64,000 bases of DNA from Raphanus sativus (lineage: Eukaryota > Streptophyta > Magnoliopsida > Brassicales > Brassicaceae): NCBI RefSeq assembly GCF_000801105.2, contig NC_079515.1, positions 1,550,001 through 1,614,000 on the forward strand, given 5' to 3'. Each line of letters opens with the position of its first letter. Within the stretch, counting starts at the first letter, position 1. Positions 26,441 to 46,105 of this stretch are shown here, piece by piece. Made by a program: the position numbers and the translations under genes. The notes under the pieces were generated by a model. That model made no database searches. It had not been told where the DNA came from and saw only the letters and a list, made by a program, of their open reading frames with translations.

Positions 26441-29266
26441 ATGAACAATCTGATGAGTTATCTAGAACCAGATTACTCTGAGTTTGTTGAAGTTGATCCT
26501 ACTGGGAGATATGGAAGAGTAAGCTTAATTTTCCTCTCAATCAACCAGTATCTCAGTTAGTTTCATTTCTATCTTTGTTGTTGACTTTAAAATGTTTATT
26601 GTTTTTGCAGTATAATGAAGTTCTGGGTAAAGGAGCTTCTAAGACTGTGTAAGTTAATCAATTCTCTCTTTTCTTTTTTCCTGACAAATGTTTTTCTGGA
26701 TCTGGTGATGGATTTATTAACCATCTGCTGTTGTTCATTGGTCAGACCAATTAAGAGATCCACAAAAGGAAACTTTCCTATTGTGGGAAATAGCTTTATT
26801 TGATCAATAAACACATAACAGGTTAAATGTTATTTTCTCTTCTTTTTGATTTTGTAGGTACAGAGCATTTGATGAATACGAAGGCATCGAAGTAGCATGG
26901 AACCAAGTCAAGCTCTACGACTTCTTACAAAGCCCTGAAGACCTCGAGAGGCTTTACTGCGAGATCCACCTCCTCAAGACTCTTAAACACAAGAACATTA
27001 TGAAGTTCTACACCTCTTGGGTCGATACCTCTAACCGTAACATCAATTTCGTAACTGAATTGTTCACTTCCGGCACCTTAAGACAGTAAGCTTCTTCTCT
27101 CTCTCTTTTTTGATTGGCTATTGCATGATTTTCTGAGAGGTTTTGGTAATGGATCCCAGGTATAGACTGAGGCATAAGAGAGTGAACATAAGAGCGGTGA
27201 AGAATTGGTGCAGACAAATCTTGAGAGGGTTGCATTATCTACATAACCATGACCCTCCTATAATCCACAGGGATCTCAAATGTGACAACATTTTCGTTAA
27301 CGGCAATCAAGGAGAGGTCAAGATTGGAGATCTTGGCCTCGCCGCCATTTTAAGAAAGTCCCACGCTGCTCATTGCGTAGGTATGTATACACAACAAACC
27401 CCTACATACTTTCCTTCCGAGTTGTTTCACGTTCTGATTGTGTATGTTTTACTAGGGACACCTGAGTTCATGGCTCCTGAAGTCTACGAAGAAGCCTACA
27501 ACGAACTAGTTGATATATACTCTTTTGGTATGTGCATTCTAGAAATGGTAACGTTTGATTACCCTTACAGCGAATGCACACACCCTGCTCAGATCTACAA
27601 GAAAGTTATGTCGGTGAGTGAGACTTTTCATTCTCTTTCTGTTTCCAAAAATAAGAGTGAATGTATTGTAGCTAAAAAAAATGTTCGGTTTCAGGGGAAG
27701 AAGCCAGACGCATTGTACATGGTGAAAGACCCTGAGGTTAAGTACTTCATTGAGAAATGCTTGGCCACTGTTTCTCTTAGAGTCTCTGCTCGTGAGTTGC
27801 TAGATGATCCTTTCTTTCGAATAGACGATGGTGAGTTTGATCTGAGATCAGTTGATATGGATTATCCGGTGGCGCAGCCGCCGCTACTTAGACAGCCTCA
27901 TCATCTTGCTGACTACTACAATTACCCGTCGAATAGTAGCTCTTTGAATCGTCAGTATTCAAATGGTTACCACGAGTATCAGAACAGATGGGGGTATAAT
28001 AATCCTGGTGAAACAGAGGAGACTCATGGAATCGAGCTCTTTGAGTGTAGAAATGAAGAAGACAAGAGCTCTGGTAATGTTGATATCAGTATCAAAGGGA
28101 AGAGAAGAGATGATGGTGGCTTGTTCTTGCGTTTTAGAATCACCGACAAAGAAGGTACCAACATTCACTTTACCAAGAGGTCATTAGTTCAATGGCCATT
28201 GTGTTAGAAGTCCTTAGTTCAAGTGACCGCTGGAACGAAACTAATATTAGATAATGAGACGAAACTAATATTACATACTATATTAGGGCTTCGGCTCCGA
28301 ACCTCTTTGTATTAAAAAAAAAAAAACAGTCACTTTGTTGCATAACCTAAAGAACAAGAATGTAAAGAAAGGTTTTATTTCTTTGCAGGGCGTGTCCGGA
28401 ACATTTACTTTCCATTTGACATCGAGACAGACACGGCACTGAGCGTTGCGACGGAGATGGTAGCTGAGCTAGATATGGACGATCACGGAGTCACAAAGAT
28501 AGCCAACATGATTGACGGTGAGATATCTAGGCTTGTACCTAGTTGGAGACCAGGCCCGGAGTTTGAAGAATCTCTTGCCGCCGCTGCTGCAGCGGCGGCG
28601 GCTGCAAATGCGAACATTTGCAGCAACTGCGTATCGAACCGGACTTCGATGGGTTCGGTGATGGATTTCTTGAGGACAAACCCTGGAGCGAACGTTGCAC
28701 AGTGTTGTAGAAACGGGTGTGGGGAGACTCATGGACGGTTTGAAGAGATCACGATAAGAGAGACCGAGGTTAGGCTTCGAGAGATATGGAAGCTGCAGCA
28801 ACAGCAGGAGAGTCGAGAGCTTAGCTCGATAGACTCGGGGCAAAACCATTCAGAAGAGGAAGAGGAGGAAGAAGAAGTGTACGAGGACCCTGAAATCACG
28901 TTTTCTTGCGAGGCAAGTAACGGGATAAACCATCTAACCGGTTCTGGTTCGTTCTCGTTTTTACCGTCTCTGTACTGTGATGAGGTAGAGAAAAGCGAAA
29001 GTCAGGTCCAACAAGAGTTAAGATGGCTTAAAGCTAAGTGTCATATGGATATAAGAGAGATGCAGGATGATCAGTTAAAGTCCCGTTGGTCTGAATCAGG
29101 AGAAGAGGGTCTGTATTTGAAAGATGGACTCTCCAGTTCGGTTTCTGGTCTGTATTTGAAAGATGGACTCTCCGGTTCGGTTTCGGGTTTGGGAAGAGGA
29201 GATGAAGATGAGGTGAAAGAGAAGGTCTTTAGAGAAAGATTAGTACCGAAGTGTCTTAAAAGTTAA
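26441..29266 (+). CDS. WNK1: WNK (with-no-lysine) protein kinase, WNK1-like
   Basis: WNK kinases lack the usual subdomain II lysine; Arabidopsis WNK1 has been linked to circadian and flowering control. Seven exons: 26441-26518, 26611-26648, 26858-27085, 27160-27380, 27456-27613, 27695-28154, 28389-29266. The sum is 2061 nt (686 aa). Kinase features: GKGASKT loop (32-38), VAWNQVK with Asn at the usual Lys position, HRDLKCDN (151-158), GDLGLAA (from 171), GTPEFMAPE, and [17 protein letters not shown]. An autoinhibitory-like block follows ([24 protein letters not shown]). A poly-Ala tract (EESLAAAA...), a Glu-rich run and [13 protein letters not shown] are in the tail. A 39-bp tandem duplication adds a second GLYLKDGLS unit. 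The ORF ends KCLKS, but sequence just past the stop reads RTTSLPVDAI in another frame, suggesting a small insertion truncated the tail. Retention of intron 6 would give a shorter protein ending at 28207. Confidence 0.92.
29108..29185 (+). repeat. 39-bp in-frame tandem duplication in the WNK1-like coding sequence
   Basis: Units 29108-29146 and 29147-29185 encode [13 protein letters not shown] and [13 protein letters not shown] and differ at only two bases over 39. The short divergence suggests a recent duplication. Confidence 0.9.
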
Positions 29267-34459
<5,193 letters not shown>

Positions 34460-35348
34460 GAGATCACAAGCTAGTATCAGTCATTTTCTTTTCTTCATAA
34501 TCGAACTTTTATGTTCATCTTAAAGTTCTTTGTTTGCAATTAGATTTTCTCTGCAACTAAGACAATCTAAACATAATCAAAGGTTTTTGTTCAATACTAT
34601 ATTTTAAGCTCTTCTCCATCTTTTTCCAGTTTCCGCTAGTTGTAAAATAAAAAAACTAAACCGCCTTTAACCAAAATTAGTTAATCCAATGCGTAACCGG
34701 GTAACCTAAAATGATAAGAAGTATGCTGCGAATCTGATTCTGTCTTGTTTTCTTTTAGCTAAGCAAAAATGAGAGGTCTAGCTTCAACCATTAGATTCTA
34801 CGGTAATTTCAATCAACAAAAGCACTTTCATGTGCCTACTACACACTCATACTTTTGGCGATTTGATAGTTGTTAAAAGTTAATATTCACACATTTTTAT
34901 TGAATGAAAGAATATATGAATTTGCGTTTCAATTTCTGAAAACTAGGAAAAAGAGAAGGAACGTTACATGGGATCTACGGGATCTACGACAGAGTCACGT
35001 TTACCTAACGCTCTTTAAATTTCATAAGGACTTTTCGTTGGGACCGAGAGACGTCAGGACACAAGAGACCGCAATAATAAGCAAGTGCGTGTAGGAGTGG
35101 GTGACCACTTACTTATGCCTTGTTCGTAAACGTTTTTCCAAAAAGCTATGAAACACCGAAACTACCCCTGGTTGGGCCGAAGAATCCATGCCCCTACCAC
35201 CCACCACCCAATCACAAGCGCGTAACCAACCAATCCTCGTGAACCCACCCACTCTTCTCTCTCTCCCAACCGCATCTGGTTCTCTTTGGTCTTAACCTGA
35301 TCGCAAGAGCTGAAGCCAGATCTGTTTTTCCTTTCCCTTCTCCGAAAC
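34460..35348. other. Intergenic region RPS24A to GeBP-like gene
   Basis: No gene recognised. The right end, with CT-rich sequence and CCACCC tracts near 35190-35260, is the probable promoter and 5' UTR of the GeBP-like gene. Confidence 0.45.
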
Positions 35349-36650
35349 ATGACATCTGATCAACGCGACGCCGTTTTCTCCATCGAATCGCCGGATCTAG
35401 AGGAAGGAGGCGCAGGAGACGGAGGAGGAGGAGACTCCGACACCGACGAGGATCTCCACGACGCCGCGATCCCCGAGACCAACGAAGATCCCGAAGACGA
35501 CGATCCCGACGAGGAAGATCCAACCACCGCCGCCGTCGTCGCCTCCTCCTCCACAGACGCCGTAACCGTCGCGCTTCCCGCCGGATCCGCCGTCCCCGTC
35601 TCCGTGATCCCCGTCGACTCCGATCCGAAATGGCACCGCACGACGGAGATCGTCCACCACCACCACCACAACAGCCAGAGGATGCTTCCGCCGCCGATCG
35701 ACGACTCCAGACGCCTCTTCCAGAGGCTCTGGACCGACGAGGACGAGATCGAGCTCCTCCGCGGGTTCCTCGACTACGTGACGTCACACAGGGGGAGCAA
35801 CAGCTCCCACCCGCCCGACACGGCCCCGTTCTACGAGCTGATCAAGTCCAAGCTCCAGCTGGAGTTCAACAAGAACCAGCTCGTGGAGAAGCTGAGGCGG
35901 CTCAAGAAGAAGTACCGTAACGTGATGAGCAAGATTAGCTCCGGGAAAGAGGTCTTCTTCAAGAGCCCTCACGATCAGTCCACTTTCGAGATCTCTAGGA
36001 AGATTTGGAACCAGACTGGGAAGATCATCGGGTTTGAGGACAATAATGTCATGGATTTCGAGGAGACCAACGCTAACACCACCAACGGTAACTACTTTAA
36101 CAGCCCTGGTGGTTCGAATCCTATTGAGGTTGATTCTGAGAACGGAGTTGAGAGGAGGTTGACTATGAGTAGCGGATCGAGGAAACGGTCGAGATCGAGA
36201 ATAGGGAAGATTGAGGAAGACAGCAAACCTGTCATTGATGGGAACATACCAAACACAGCAGCAGCTAGCAATGTTAACCTCAACGAACCTGCGACTGCTG
36301 TTATCGGAGGGAACATCGGTGTTTTGATTGAAGAGACTGTGAAGAGCTGTGTCTCTCCTCTGATCAAGGAGATGATGAACGGGACGACGAGTATGATGAT
36401 GGCTGCAATGGGAGGAGGAGGTGGTGTTGGTGGTGGTCATGGTCATGGCTTTGGCTCGTTAAGCCCCGTGTTTACACGGCCTTTAGGTTATGGTGTGGAA
36501 GGAGGAGGTGGGAACAAGGCGGTGAATGATGAGCGGTGGAGGAAGCAACAGATACTGGAGCTGGAAGTGTATTCGAGGAGATTAGAGCTTGTTCAAGAGC
36601 AGATTAGAGCTACATTGCATGAGTTAAAGACGATGCCGAGTGGTGTATGA
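35349..36650 (+). CDS. GeBP/storekeeper-type DNA-binding transcription factor (DUF573)
   Basis: Plant-specific transcription factor of the GeBP/GPL (storekeeper-related) family. Intronless ORF of 433 aa. The N-terminus is acidic and Gly/Asp/Glu-rich (15-60), then a His run (102-107). The DUF573 DNA-binding domain spans about 124-229: FQRLWTDEDEIELLRGFLDY, FNKNQLVEKLRRLKKKYRN, FKSPHDQSTFEISRKIWN. A basic KRSRSR patch (nuclear localisation) and a Gly/His-rich stretch follow. The C-terminus has a leucine-zipper-like helix (LELEVYSRRLELVQEQIR), the usual dimerisation module. The 5' 500 bases are strongly GC-rich, which creates long antisense ORFs that are not genes. Likely orthologue of At3g04930. 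Intact. Confidence 0.92.
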   Translation: MTSDQRDAVFSIESPDLEEGGAGDGGGGDSDTDEDLHDAAIPETNEDPEDDDPDEEDPTTAAVVASSSTDAVTVALPAGSAVPVSVIPVDSDPKWHRTTEIVHHHHHNSQRMLPPPIDDSRRLFQRLWTDEDEIELLRGFLDYVTSHRGSNSSHPPDTAPFYELIKSKLQLEFNKNQLVEKLRRLKKKYRNVMSKISSGKEVFFKSPHDQSTFEISRKIWNQTGKIIGFEDNNVMDFEETNANTTNGNYFNSPGGSNPIEVDSENGVERRLTMSSGSRKRSRSRIGKIEEDSKPVIDGNIPNTAAASNVNLNEPATAVIGGNIGVLIEETVKSCVSPLIKEMMNGTTSMMMAAMGGGGGVGGGHGHGFGSLSPVFTRPLGYGVEGGGGNKAVNDERWRKQQILELEVYSRRLELVQEQIRATLHELKTMPSGV

Positions 36651-37643
36651 TGATGATGAAACAAGAAGAAGAGGAATAAGACAATAACCAGTTAGGTTGA
36701 TATTTGATTATGAGTTTAACCTTCTGGAATGTGTGTGGTGAGTATTAGTAGTATGAGAGATTTGAATATTTTTCCAGTTATAAATTTGCTTAAGGTATTA
36801 TTGTGATATTATTCTAGGTTTTTATTTTTGTTTTTCTCTTCTTTAAATTATTTGTCAATAGGGATGAATCATCATAGTGGGGGTTTGTGTATAACCTTTG
36901 TATTAGATTTATAGTTTTCTCGTATAACCTTTGTTTCATGATGCAGTTACTGAAGTGTATGATTATTATTACTATATTTGACACATGACTTGAAGTAATT
37001 AATATTTTCTTAAGAAAACCTTGTTTCTCAAATTCTTTTGGGGTGAAACGCAATACGACAACTGACACGAGATTATCAGAAAAGTCCAGGTTAAAGTAAT
37101 AAATTACAAGAATGCAGAAAATTAGTTATACAAACACGTGAAGAGGTGAAGATTGGTGCGGTGGATTTCGTATGTTTTGCACGTGGTTGGTTTGTTATGT
37201 ACTTATTACTAATAAGTTATTAGTGCTAAAGTGTACTATATGGTATTATACGCAACCGTTGCTCTACATCGCTCTCACTATTAACACTTCTCTCTCTCTC
37301 TCTCTCTCTCTCTTTTGTGGACAGTCTTTCTTCTCTCGAGCTTGGTAAGTTTATTACGTTTCTTTTTGAACTCTTCATCTGTTTGCGAACATCTTGAATC
37401 AGTTAGCCTCTTCATGTTCCATTTCAGCTCAAGAACAAGAACTTGTTTGCTCTGTGCATCATTCACTCATTTGTTTCATCATCGTTTTTAATCATCATTC
37501 ATTGTCATGTTAATTAAACTCCTAAATCTTGAAATTAGTTTGAGAAGGTTATGCTGTCTTGCTGTCGTGTAGAGCCTCTTTCCGATCTTCAGTACCCAAA
37601 TCTGGGAAGTTAATTTTGCAGGAATTTCAAAGATCTTTGTAGC
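36651..37643 (+). promoter_or_regulatory. CYSD copy 1 upstream region with a 5' UTR intron
   Basis: No gene is seen. A (TC)n tract lies at 37289-37312. A probable 5' UTR intron runs from GTAAGT at 37345 to AG at 37620-37621, 22 nt before the ATG. The acceptor side is conserved in the second CYSD copy (AG before GAATT at 41836-41837). Confidence 0.6.
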
Positions 37644-39602
<1,959 letters not shown>

Positions 39603-40138
39603 GAGAGACTTATCCACTGCTACTACTACGTAACTCGGTTCGGTTATGTAATAAAGTACCAAGATACCGGTTTTGTCATTTTTGAGTTTTGACATACATT
39701 GAAAGTGTTGTTTGACTTGAAATGACATGACGTAATATTGTTTTCAAAATTAAGAAAACTATAGACATGCATGCATGTACGTAAATGTAATGTCGTTTAA
39801 AAATTTCTACCAAGAACAAATAAATAAAACAAAAACGAGATCCTCGCCGATTTGGTCAGAGCAGTATATTAAGGCTCTAACCGGTGACCAACAAAAAATA
39901 ATAGGAACAATCGGGAAAAGAATAAAGAGGAAAAAATAATAGGAATATTATTCCCTATTGTTTTTTCCTGGATTTCATAAGGAATATTTTTTTTTGATTT
40001 CTTAAATTAAAAGGAATGAGAAAGAATACTGAAGAAAAAATATTCCTTATAAATGGTATCGTATTTAAGGAATAGAGAAGAATTAGTTATTCTCATTCCT
40101 TATAAATGGTGTTAAATTTAATGAATAAAGAAGAATTA

Positions 40139-40757
40139 GGGTCTGACTGGTGTAACCGCAGCGGTTACGGTTGCGGTTGCGGGAGTTTGCGGGTGCGGAT
40201 GGTTGTGGTTTTAAGCATTTTCTAGAGATTTATACGACTGGTACAGCTGTTAGAAATTGTTGCGTTTGCGGGACTCTTATGACTGGTAAACTACCAAACG
40301 CAACATCTGCTAAATAATAATTTAACAATATTTACATTTTATGTAATTATAAAAATATTAAAAATTATAATAATATGATAAATATAAAATTTATATTTAT
40401 AGAACCATATTATTAAATTTTAAAAATTTATAGAAAATATTTTAGTTTTAAATTTTTATAATATAAATTGAAATATAATATGAATACATTTTACAATTTC
40501 TATTATTTCAATTTATTTTTTTTATTGAATATTTTTAGTATTATTTTTATTTATTCTGTTTTAAAAGAAAAAAATTTTACCCTCCCGCAACCGCCCGCAA
40601 CCGCAAACGCTAGTTGGAACCAGCTTTTGATTTTAAAAGGTTTGGAGCGGTTTGAAGCGATTTGTAGCGTTTTCTGTGATTGTTTCGAAACGCTAACAAC
40701 CGATTTGAACTGCAAAAGCTGCATTTGCGGATAGTAGCGGGAAAACCAGTCAGCCCC
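40139..40757. mobile_element. PIF/Harbinger-like MITE, copy A
   Basis: 619 bp flanked by TTA on both sides (40136-40138 and 40758-40760), the 3-bp duplication of PIF/Harbinger elements. Ends GGGTCTGACTGGT and, reversed, GGGGCTGACTGGT. Subterminal GCGGTTGCGG-type repeats and an AT-rich, non-coding centre. A second copy lies in CYSD copy 2. Confidence 0.85.
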
Positions 40758-41164
40758 TTAGTCATTCCCACTCATTCCTTTAGTCAACAGTCAGGAACTA
40801 AAGTTTTGTAAGAATTATGAAAGTATAACATATTAAATGTATAAGTTTATGCGCTGTTTAAGGCAAGTAATCCTATTTTTTTCCTTTGTTTAAAACTTAA
40901 CGCAATCTAATTACTCTATATAGTCTATACCAGTGTTCAATAAACTAAAGTTGTCAACGTGAGGTGGCAAAATGTTAGGAATAAAATACAATCTATGTTG
41001 TGACGGCGTGAGAAGGAATGGACAGAGAGACAAATGGATAAAAAGATGTAACTAGTAATGTAATTACGACACAGATATTTAACATGGTTCATATAGAACT
41101 ATGTCCATGGGTAAAAAAAGATTTTGTTATTATAAGTGGTACTGAACCTAGGGTTATTTCGAAT

Positions 41165-41285
41165 ACAAGGTATATATAGTAACATCTCGTATACAAGGTA
41201 TATATAGTAACATCTCGTATATAGTAACTTACAGAATGAAAGTTTAGGGTTATTTCGAATACAAGGTATATATAGTAACATCTGG
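41165..41285. repeat. Short tandem/dispersed repeat of a ~30-bp unit
   Basis: ACAAGGTATATATAGTAACATCT-type sequence occurs three times, the third after a repeated GGGTTATTTCGAAT block. No gene. Confidence 0.7.
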
Positions 41286-41856
41286 TATTTAAAACTTAGA
41301 CTATATGGATTCATGGATCTAAGCCTGCAATCAGATGTAATATCTACTATAACTTGATGCAACGTTCTCGATATAACTGAATCGGTATGATGTACGTGAT
41401 ATAACATAGATTGCTTAAAAGTAACATCAAGACTCAAGGCACATCAACAATATAAATGTATAAAATTATCGTCACGTGTTTCATGCGCGGTGTTAATTAG
41501 TATATATTATAATGCGTAGCAATTATTGATGTGTGCAGTGTACTTTACTGATGCCTTTATATCATTGCTCTCGAGTCTTGACTTTCTTAAACTCCGATAG
41601 GATCTCGTCGCACGTACACTAAACATCTTTTAAATGTTCTTCTTCTATTTTCCCTCTAAATTTTCCAACTTGAATAGTTTCTCCTCTTCATATTTGAGTT
41701 TTCAAAGATACATTGTCTAGTTTTCACTCCTTTGATTCGGATCTGAAGTAGTTTTAAAGCTGACAGTGTCTTGTTGCTTACACAGTCGCCTACACTGTGT
41801 CTTTTAACTCTTTTGATTTTTCTTTTGAATCTTGCAGGAATTATAGCATATTTAGC

Positions 41857-43788
<1,932 letters not shown>

Positions 43789-44716
43789 AGATTTGTACGA
43801 CTGGTATAGCTGTTAGAAATTGTTGCGTTTGCGGGACTCTTATGACTGGTAAACTACAAAACGCAACATCCGTTAAATAATAATTTAATAATATTTAAAT
43901 TTTATGTAATTATAAAAATATTAAAAATCATAATAATATGATAAATATAAAATTTATATTTATAAAATCATATTATTCAATTTTAAAAATTTATAGAAAA
44001 TATTTTAGTTTTGAATTTTATAATATAAATTGAAATATAATATGAATACATTTTACAATTTCTATTATTTCAATTGAAAATTTTTATTGGATATTTTTAA
44101 TATTATTTTTATTTATTCTGTTTTTTAAAAAAAAAATTTACCCTCCCGCAACCGCCCGCAACCGCAAACGCTAGCTGGAACCAGCTTTTGATTTTAAGAG
44201 GTTCGGAGCGGTTTGAAGCGATTTGTAGCGTTTTCTGTGATTGTTTCGAAACGCCAACAACCGCTATAAACCGCAAAAACTGCGTTTGCGGGTGGTAGCG
44301 GGAAAACCAGTCGGCACCTTATTCGACTCCGTGAGACATGAAGCAGAGAGTATGACATTTGAATGAAGCAGACTGCGATATTCTATTTGATATTTTTCAC
44401 TTTCTCAAATCTGAAAAATATAAATATAAAAATCATTTAAAAGTTATTAAGTTTACAAGTATTCTGTGTGAATTGGTGTGTAATAAAATCGGTAATGTGT
44501 TAAATAAAATTTGGTAATAACAATATTATGCTCTCTCTGTGTTTGGATTTGGCTTAAAATTTGATATTTCATACGATTATTGCTCAATCAAATTCTATTT
44601 TCGAGATAATACGTTGAATTATTACACTAGACAATTTGGATTAAACAATAGACAAACACATCATAGATTTCACCTTTGAGATAAGTTTTTTCTTTGAAGC
44701 ACATAAACAGACAAAA

Positions 44717-44780
44717 GGTATACAGATGATTTTTTTTTTTTTTTTTTTTGGTGAACATGTTAAATGGTATACAGATGATT
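44717..44780. repeat. Micro-insertion: 15-bp direct repeat flanking oligo-T
   Basis: GGTATACAGATGATT occurs perfectly at 44717-44731 and 44766-44780. The 34 nt between are ~18 T followed by GGTGAACATGTTAAAT. It lies just downstream (3') of defensin-like pseudogene copy 1. Confidence 0.65.
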
Positions 44781-44809
44781 AATATAGAAGAAGCATTATT
44801 TGTTGTATA

Positions 44810-45151
44810 TATAGAGATATTTGCAATGATAATGGCTCAACTCATGACTCATCACACCTTCCAATTCCTTTGTATTCATCCTTGGACTTTCCTCTGCATT
44901 GCTCTTCTCCTTTACGCGTCCACCATTCATAAATCCCCTGCTTCTCCTACCATTTTTTTTTGTTTCCTATATATAATATAATCATTACAAAATAGAACAA
45001 AAACAAACAGTAAATTTTGTAATTTTATATTTGTAGGAAAATTTTCTAAGCAAATAATAAAACTTTACTGTTCAAAAATAATAATAAAACTTTACAGGAA
45101 GAAGACATGATGAAAACGACCATAAATACGAAGAGGATAATAGATCTTCAT
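44810..45151 (-). pseudogene. Defensin-like (LCR-type) pseudogene, copy 1
   Basis: Recognised by alignment with the better-preserved copy at 62509-62872. The start codon is at 45151 (minus), but the signal-peptide exon is frameshifted by a small deletion, and exon 2 (MVGEAG...) hits a stop after eight codons. Several cysteine codons are gone, while the KGIGRCD stretch survives in another frame. About 55 bp upstream of its ATG (the right side, on this strand) the satellite array begins. Small secreted cysteine-rich proteins of this type act in pollen signalling or defence; this copy cannot encode one. Confidence 0.75.
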
Positions 45152-45205
45152 TTTTTAAAATATTTTCTTTCGGTTCGAGATGATTTAAGATAATAAGCTT
45201 TAACT

Positions 45206-46105
45206 TAAGCAAAGAATATAAATTTCAGTATATAGAGGATTTACCGAAAACTCATTAATTTAAAAGGGGTTAACCCACGAATTTTGAATTTTTTTCAAAA
45301 ATATGAAAATCTGGTTTTAATGTATTGCTTCTTAGAGCACTGACACAAGATGATGGTCAAAGAGTTTAGAACCTCTGTTGTCTCCATATTTCTAGATAAT
45401 GAAGATTTTATAATGCTAATTCCACTAATCTAGGACGTATATGAAATTTTAGTAAACTAAATATTAAAAAATTAGAATGATTCCTATATACCATGAAAGA
45501 TATTTTAGAATAAATTAATTCAAATGTAGAATGTGGTTTGAATTTTTTAAACTAAAATGAAGAGTATAAACTTCAGAATATAGAGCATTTACTGGAAACT
45601 CATTATTATAAAAGGGTTAATCCACAGATTTTTTTTAAAAAAATCAAAAATATGAAAATCTGGTTTTAGTGTATAGTTTCATCGAGCACTAACATAATAT
45701 GATGGTCAAAGAGTTTAAAACCTCTGTTGTCTCTGTTTCTCTAGATAATGAAGATTTTATAATGCTAATTCCACTAATCTAGGCAGTATATGATATTTTA
45801 GCTAACTAAATATTAAAAAATTAGAATGATTCCTATATACCATGAAAGATCGTTTAGAATAAATTAATTCAAATGTAGAATGTGGTTTGAATATTTTAAA
45901 CAAACGTGAAGAGTATAAACTCCAGTATATAGAGCATTTACCAAAAACACAATATTTTTAAAGGGGTTAACCCATAGATTTTGAAAAAAATTCAAAAATA
46001 CGAAAATCTGGTTTTAGTGTATAGTTTCATCAAGAACTGACATAAGACGATGGTCGAAGAGGTTTAGAACATTTGTTGTCTCCGTTTCTCTAGATAATAA
46101 AGATC
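45206..46105. repeat. Inverted edge of the satellite array
   Basis: These ~900 bp read GTCTCCGTTTCTCTAGATAATGA on the + strand, the reverse complement of the rest of the array. The flip occurs at about 46100-46112, where a forward CTAGATAATAAAGAT meets a reverse AATTATCATTATAAAATTTTC, forming an imperfect palindrome. Confidence 0.9.

Larger units (their letters stand above)
39603..41856. other. Spacer between tandem CYSD genes
   Basis: Contains a PIF/Harbinger-like MITE (40139-40757), a region rich in ATTCCTTATAAATGG repeats (39940-40130) and short tandem repeats of a TATATATAGTAACATCTCG-type unit (41165-41285). The last ~300 bp is the likely 5' region of CYSD copy 2. No other gene recognised. 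Confidence 0.6.

Noticed and set aside
27143..28207. 354-aa kinase ORF
   Set aside because: It is a genomic read-through of WNK1 exons 4-6 and introns (begins in intron 3, includes intron 4 and 5 translation); kept only as a possible intron-6 retention end.
35212..35787. 191-aa Arg/Gly-rich minus-strand ORF
   Set aside because: Antisense shadow of the GC-rich, acidic N-terminus of the GeBP-like gene; low-complexity and without homology features.
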